Shown here piece after piece: positions 60,407-64,000 of a stretch of 64,000 bases of DNA. Position 1 is the stretch's first letter. The number at the start of each line of letters is the position of its first letter. The notes under the pieces are model-generated. The model saw only the letters and a list, made by a program, of their open reading frames with translations, was not told the origin of the DNA and searched no databases. Source of the stretch: Rhodovulum steppense (GTDB lineage: Bacteria; Pseudomonadota; Alphaproteobacteria; Rhodobacterales; Rhodobacteraceae); NCBI RefSeq assembly GCF_004339675.1, contig NZ_SLVM01000004.1:62001-126000 (forward strand). The letters run 5' to 3'. Made by a program: the position numbers and the translations under genes.

Positions 60407-62200
60407 ATGCCCCCCAGGGCCAGGGTCGAGGAAGACCGCGAGAAATCGAAGCGGATCGGGGCGCTGCGCGCGCTTTGGCCCTATGTGCTGCCCTACAAGG
60501 CGCTGCTGGGCGCGGCGCTTGCCGTTCTGGTGCTGACCGCGGCGGTCTCGCTGATCCTGCCGATGGCGGTGCGGCGCGTGGTCGATGCGTTCGAGACCGA
60601 GGCGGCCGCACTTCTGGACAGCTATTTCGCCGCGGCGCTGGGTATCGCGGCGCTGTTCGCGCTGGGCACCGCGCTGCGCTATTACCTTGTGACCCTGCTG
60701 GGCGAGCGGGTGGTAGCCGATATCCGCACCGCCGTCTTCGACCGGATGATCGGGATGAGCCCGGCCTTCTACGAAAAGACGATGACCGGCGAGGTTCTGA
60801 GCCGGATCACCACCGATACCACGCTGATCCTGTCGGTGATCGGCTCGTCGGTGTCGGTCGCGCTGCGCAATGTGCTGATCTTCTTCGGCGGGCTGGCGCT
60901 GATGCTGGCGACCTCGGCCAAGCTGACCTCGGCCGTTCTGGTGCTGGTTCCGGCGGTGATCGTGCCGATCGTGCTGCTGGGGCGTCGGTTGCGCCGCCTG
61001 AGCCGCGAGAACCAGGACTGGATCGCGGCCTCGTCGGGCAATGCCTCCGAGGCGCTGCTGGCGGTGCAGACGGTGCAGGCCTTCACCCATGAGGCGGCGA
61101 GCCGGGGCACCTTCCATGACGTGACCGAGAAAAGCTATGTCGCCGCGCGCCAGCGGGTCGGCACGCGGGCGGTGATGACGGTGATCGTGATCTTCCTGGT
61201 CTTCGCGGGGATCGTGGGCGTGTTGTGGGTCGGCGCCCGCGACGTGCGCGCCGATGCGATGAGCGTGGGCGAACTGGTCCAGTTCGTGATCTATTCGGTG
61301 ATGGTGGCCGCTGCCGTGGGCGCGATGACCGAGATCTGGGGCGAGTTGCAGCGCGCCGCGGGCGCGACCGAGCGGCTGGTGGAACTTCTGACCGCCGAGG
61401 ACAGCGTGACGGACCCCGCGCGTCCCCTGCCGCTGCCCGCCCGGGCGCGCGGGGATATCCGCTTCGAGGATGTGCGCTTTTCCTATCCCTCGCGGCCCGG
61501 CGTTTCGGCGCTGGACGGGGTGAACCTGCATGTGCGGCCGGGCGAGACCGTGGCGCTGGTCGGTCCCTCGGGGGCGGGCAAGACGACGATCATCCAGCTT
61601 CTGCTGCGCTTCTACGATCCGCAGGAGGGGCGCATCCTGATGGACGGGGTGGATCTGCGCGCGACCACGCGCGCCACCTTCCGCCACCATATCGCGCTGG
61701 TGCCGCAGGATCCGGTGATCTTTGCCGCGTCGGCGCGCGAGAATATCCGTTTCGGCCGGCCCGAGGCGACCGATGCCGAGGTCGAACAGGCCGCCCGCGC
61801 GGCGGCCGCGCATGACTTCCTGGCCGCGTTGCCGCAGGGCTATGATACCCAGGTGGGCGAACGGGGCATGATGCTGTCGGGCGGGCAGAAACAGCGGGTC
61901 GCGATTGCCCGCGCCATCCTGCGCGACGCGCCCGTGCTGCTGCTGGACGAGGCGACCTCGGCGCTGGATGCGGAATCGGAACGCGCGGTGCAGCATGCGG
62001 TGGACGAGATGGCCGCCACGCGCACCACGCTGATCGTGGCGCATCGGCTGGCCACCGTGAAGAAGGCCGACCGTATCCTGGTCTTCGATGGCGGGCGGAT
62101 CGTCGCCGAGGGCAGCCACGAGGCGCTGGTGGCGCAGGGTGGGCTGTATGCGCGCCTGGCCCGGCTGCAATTCACCGACGGGATCGAAAGCGCCGCCTGA
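60407..62200 (+). CDS. ABC exporter, ABCB type half-transporter
   Basis: A 597-residue fused membrane/ATPase protein. Six membrane segments lie between about residues 30 and 310. The nucleotide domain has Walker A LVGPSGAGKTTIIQL (near 384), Q-loop LVPQDPVIFAASAREN, signature LSGGQKQRVAIARAIL (near 488), Walker B VLLLDEATSALD (near 510) and H-loop IVAHRLATVKKADRI. It is like MsbA and other ABCB multidrug or lipid exporters, and acts as a homodimer. GCAGGAG precedes the start at 60407. The substrate is unknown. Confidence 0.92.
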   Translation: MPPRARVEEDREKSKRIGALRALWPYVLPYKALLGAALAVLVLTAAVSLILPMAVRRVVDAFETEAAALLDSYFAAALGIAALFALGTALRYYLVTLLGERVVADIRTAVFDRMIGMSPAFYEKTMTGEVLSRITTDTTLILSVIGSSVSVALRNVLIFFGGLALMLATSAKLTSAVLVLVPAVIVPIVLLGRRLRRLSRENQDWIAASSGNASEALLAVQTVQAFTHEAASRGTFHDVTEKSYVAARQRVGTRAVMTVIVIFLVFAGIVGVLWVGARDVRADAMSVGELVQFVIYSVMVAAAVGAMTEIWGELQRAAGATERLVELLTAEDSVTDPARPLPLPARARGDIRFEDVRFSYPSRPGVSALDGVNLHVRPGETVALVGPSGAGKTTIIQLLLRFYDPQEGRILMDGVDLRATTRATFRHHIALVPQDPVIFAASARENIRFGRPEATDAEVEQAARAAAAHDFLAALPQGYDTQVGERGMMLSGGQKQRVAIARAILRDAPVLLLDEATSALDAESERAVQHAVDEMAATRTTLIVAHRLATVKKADRILVFDGGRIVAEGSHEALVAQGGLYARLARLQFTDGIESAA

Positions 62201-62282
62201 GCCGCGGCGTTTTCGTTTGCTTGTCGCAAATCCCTGCCTACTCTGGCGCATCGTTCACGATTTTTGCCGAGGAGGACGGAAA

Positions 62283-62711
62283 ATGGGATTGTGGTCATTC
62301 GTCAAGAATGCGGGGAAGAAGCTGGGCGGCAGGGCCGAGGCGGCCGAGGCGCCCAGCGTCGAGGAGTTGCACAAGGAAATTGCCGATCTGGGGCTTGATG
62401 CCGGGGGGCTGGAGATCTCGGTCGAGGGCGACAAGGTCAAGGTGACCGGCACCGCGGCCAGCCAGGAAGCCAAGGAAAAGGTGATGCTGGCGGTCGGAAA
62501 TATCGAAGGCGTGGCCGCGGTCGAGGATGCGGCGGGCGGCGCGGATCCGGTGTTCCACACCGTCGTCAAGGGCGACAGCCTGTGGAAGATCGCGGAAAAG
62601 ACGCTGGGCAATGGCGCGCGCTATACCGAGATCTTCGAGGCCAACAAGCCGATGCTGAGCGATCCCGACAAGATCTATCCCGGCCAGGTGCTGCGCATTC
62701 CGCAGGGCTGA
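62283..62711 (+). CDS. BON-LysM domain protein (YgaU/Kbp-like)
   Basis: A 142-residue protein. A BON domain (about 24-85) contains EELHKEIADLGLDAGGLEIS and TAASQEAKEKVMLAVGN. A LysM domain (about 92-140) has HTVVKGDSLWKIAEKTLGNG and IFEANKPMLSDPDKIYPGQV. E. coli YgaU/Kbp is a cytoplasmic potassium-binding protein with this same order; no signal peptide is present here either. MGLWSFVKNAGKKLG is the conserved N-terminus. Confidence 0.92.
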   Translation: MGLWSFVKNAGKKLGGRAEAAEAPSVEELHKEIADLGLDAGGLEISVEGDKVKVTGTAASQEAKEKVMLAVGNIEGVAAVEDAAGGADPVFHTVVKGDSLWKIAEKTLGNGARYTEIFEANKPMLSDPDKIYPGQVLRIPQG

Positions 62712-62855
62712 TCCCGTCCTGCCCGCCGCAGCGCCCGGCCTGACGTGGCGTTGCGGCCATGGCAGGGGATCTTGCGGCGGGCGGGAAATCCGGCCATCCT
62801 GATCTTCCATAAGGGAGAGCGGCGCCGCAGAGAACGGGCCCGGGGAGGAAAGACG

Positions 62856-64000
62856 ATGGCAGCCTATGCCTCACGCGCCGATCGCGACGCGATCGAGGCG
62901 GAATCCGACTGGCATGCGCGTCCCGTGGCGCGCAGCATCCATGAGTTCCTGAGCACGACGGCCCGCGCGCATCCCGACCGCCCGGCGCTGAGTTTCCAGA
63001 TGTTCTCGGACCCCAGGGCGCCAGCCGAGACGCTGAGCTGGGCCGAGCTGCACGGCCGCGTGACCCAGGCCGCGAACCTGTTCCGTCGGCTCGGCATCGG
63101 CGAGAAGGACGTCATCGCCTATGTCCTGCCGAACTGCACCGAAACCGCGGTGACGTTGCTGGGCGGGGCCGTGGCGGGGATCGTGAACCCGATCAACCCG
63201 CTGCTGGAGGCCGAGACCATCTCCGCGATCCTGCGCGAGACCAATGCCAGGGTGGTGGTCACGCTGCGCACCTTCCCCAAGACCGATGTCGGCCAGAAGG
63301 TCGCCGAGGCGGTGCGCCACGCGCCGAATGTGCGCACGGTGCTGGAGGTGGACCTCTTGCGCTACCTGACCGGTGCCAAGAAGCTGATCGTGCCGCTGAT
63401 CCGGCCGAAGAACCCCGACAACCACCATGCCGACCTGCTGGATTTCCACAAGGAACTGGCCAGGGAACGCGCCGACCGGCTGGATTTTTCCGACCATTCC
63501 GAGGACCGGATCGCGGCGCTGTTCCATACCGGCGGCACGACCGGTCTGCCCAAGGTCGCGCAGCACCGGGTTTCGGGGATGATCTACAATGGCTGGCTGG
63601 GCCATCGGCTCTTGTTCAGCGAGCAGGACACGCTGATCTGTCCCTTGCCGCTGTTCCATGTCTTTGCCGCCTATCCGGTGTTGATGTCGGTGATCTCGGC
63701 CGGGGCGCATGTGGTGCTGCCGACGCCCGCGGGCTATCGCGGCGATGGGGTGTTCGACAATTTCTGGAAGCTGATCGAACGCTGGGGCGTGACCTTCGTC
63801 ATCACCGTGCCCACCGCCATCGCCGCGCTGATGCAGCGCAAGGTGGATGCCGATGTCTCGACGCTGCGCTATGCGTTTTCCGGCTCGGCGCCGCTGCCGG
63901 TCGAGCTTTACCGCCGCTTCGAGAAGGCCACTGGCGTCACCATCTGCGAGGGTTACGGGCTGACCGAGGCGACCTGCCTCGTCTCGATCAACCCGCCAGA
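62856..64000 (+). CDS. Acyl-CoA synthetase (AMP-forming), N-terminal part cut by window end
   Basis: The first 381 codons of an adenylate-forming ligase. The N-terminus MAAYASRADRDAIEAESDWH leads to the conserved AYVLPNCTETAVTLLGGAVAG region. The phosphate loop is FHTGGTTGLPKVAQH (about residues 228-242) and the adenine/aspartate motif ICEGYGLTEATCL (near 363-375) follows. The family activates fatty acids or similar carboxylates to acyl-CoA. GGGGAGGAAAGACG precedes the ATG. The frame continues past 64000. Confidence 0.93.
   Translation, partial: MAAYASRADRDAIEAESDWHARPVARSIHEFLSTTARAHPDRPALSFQMFSDPRAPAETLSWAELHGRVTQAANLFRRLGIGEKDVIAYVLPNCTETAVTLLGGAVAGIVNPINPLLEAETISAILRETNARVVVTLRTFPKTDVGQKVAEAVRHAPNVRTVLEVDLLRYLTGAKKLIVPLIRPKNPDNHHADLLDFHKELARERADRLDFSDHSEDRIAALFHTGGTTGLPKVAQHRVSGMIYNGWLGHRLLFSEQDTLICPLPLFHVFAAYPVLMSVISAGAHVVLPTPAGYRGDGVFDNFWKLIERWGVTFVITVPTAIAALMQRKVDADVSTLRYAFSGSAPLPVELYRRFEKATGVTICEGYGLTEATCLVSINPP

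Overview
The window is a high-GC chromosomal segment from an alphaproteobacterium, most probably a member of the Rhodobacterales (Rhodobacter/Paracoccus/Rhodovulum-like). The evidence is a gene-transfer-agent type lysis cassette, the F1-ATPase zeta inhibitor, a split B12-dependent methionine synthase with a RamA-like activator, an RNase E with a large insertion in its S1 domain, and TRAP transporters. Genus cannot be fixed from the sequence alone.

Layout. 1-1.7 kb: end of ccmE, then endolysin, holin and a small membrane protein. 1.8-12.2 kb: homocysteine methyltransferase, ATPase zeta subunit, purC-purS-purQ, the DctB/DctD two-component system and RNase E. 12.2-19.6 kb: tusA, ccdA, an alcohol dehydrogenase/flavin monooxygenase pair, an anion permease and an MFS exporter. 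19.8-26.6 kb: tRNA-Arg, an HNH protein, a broken hsdM, the zwf-pgl-pgi sugar-phosphate operon, a sulfotransferase and tRNA-Gly(CCC). 26.7-31.0 kb: an operon for the corrinoid/folate half of methionine synthesis. 31.2-33.1 kb: ppx and rlmE. 33.1-41.8 kb: an RpiR regulator divergent from an amidohydrolase, a TRAP transporter, a glutamine-synthetase-like ligase, an aldehyde dehydrogenase and an iron alcohol dehydrogenase. These look like a complete uptake and gamma-glutamylation pathway for an amine or amino alcohol. 41.8-44.7 kb: a quinone reductase, AhpD-like and cyclase operon, then aroQ.

44.7-58.0 kb is a mobile, defence-type island. It opens with broken IS3 and IS5 copies and a DUF2493 remnant. 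It then carries a complete type I-E CRISPR-Cas operon (cas3, cse1, cse2, cas7, cas5, cas6e, cas1, cas2) and an array of 17 repeats and 16 spacers, one of them only 19 nt. Thirteen bases after the last repeat lies the C-terminal part of a different, type II-like cas2 with an in-frame stop. A tRNA-3'-end-like scrap, tRNA-Met, and remnants of IS110, IS5/IS427 and possibly a Mu-like phage follow. 58.0-64 kb returns to housekeeping genes: a DUF952 gene, pyrD, an SRAP gene, tRNA-Gly(TCC), an ABC exporter, a BON-LysM protein and the start of an acyl-CoA synthetase.

Most interesting points: the type II cas2 relic abutting the I-E array; the candidate gamma-glutamyl amine/amino-alcohol pathway; an identical Arg5-Gly C-terminal tail on three separately encoded methionine-synthesis proteins; and a DctD-type regulator without the sigma54-contact GAFTGA motif. 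All protein identifications rest on motif recognition by eye; no database search was run.
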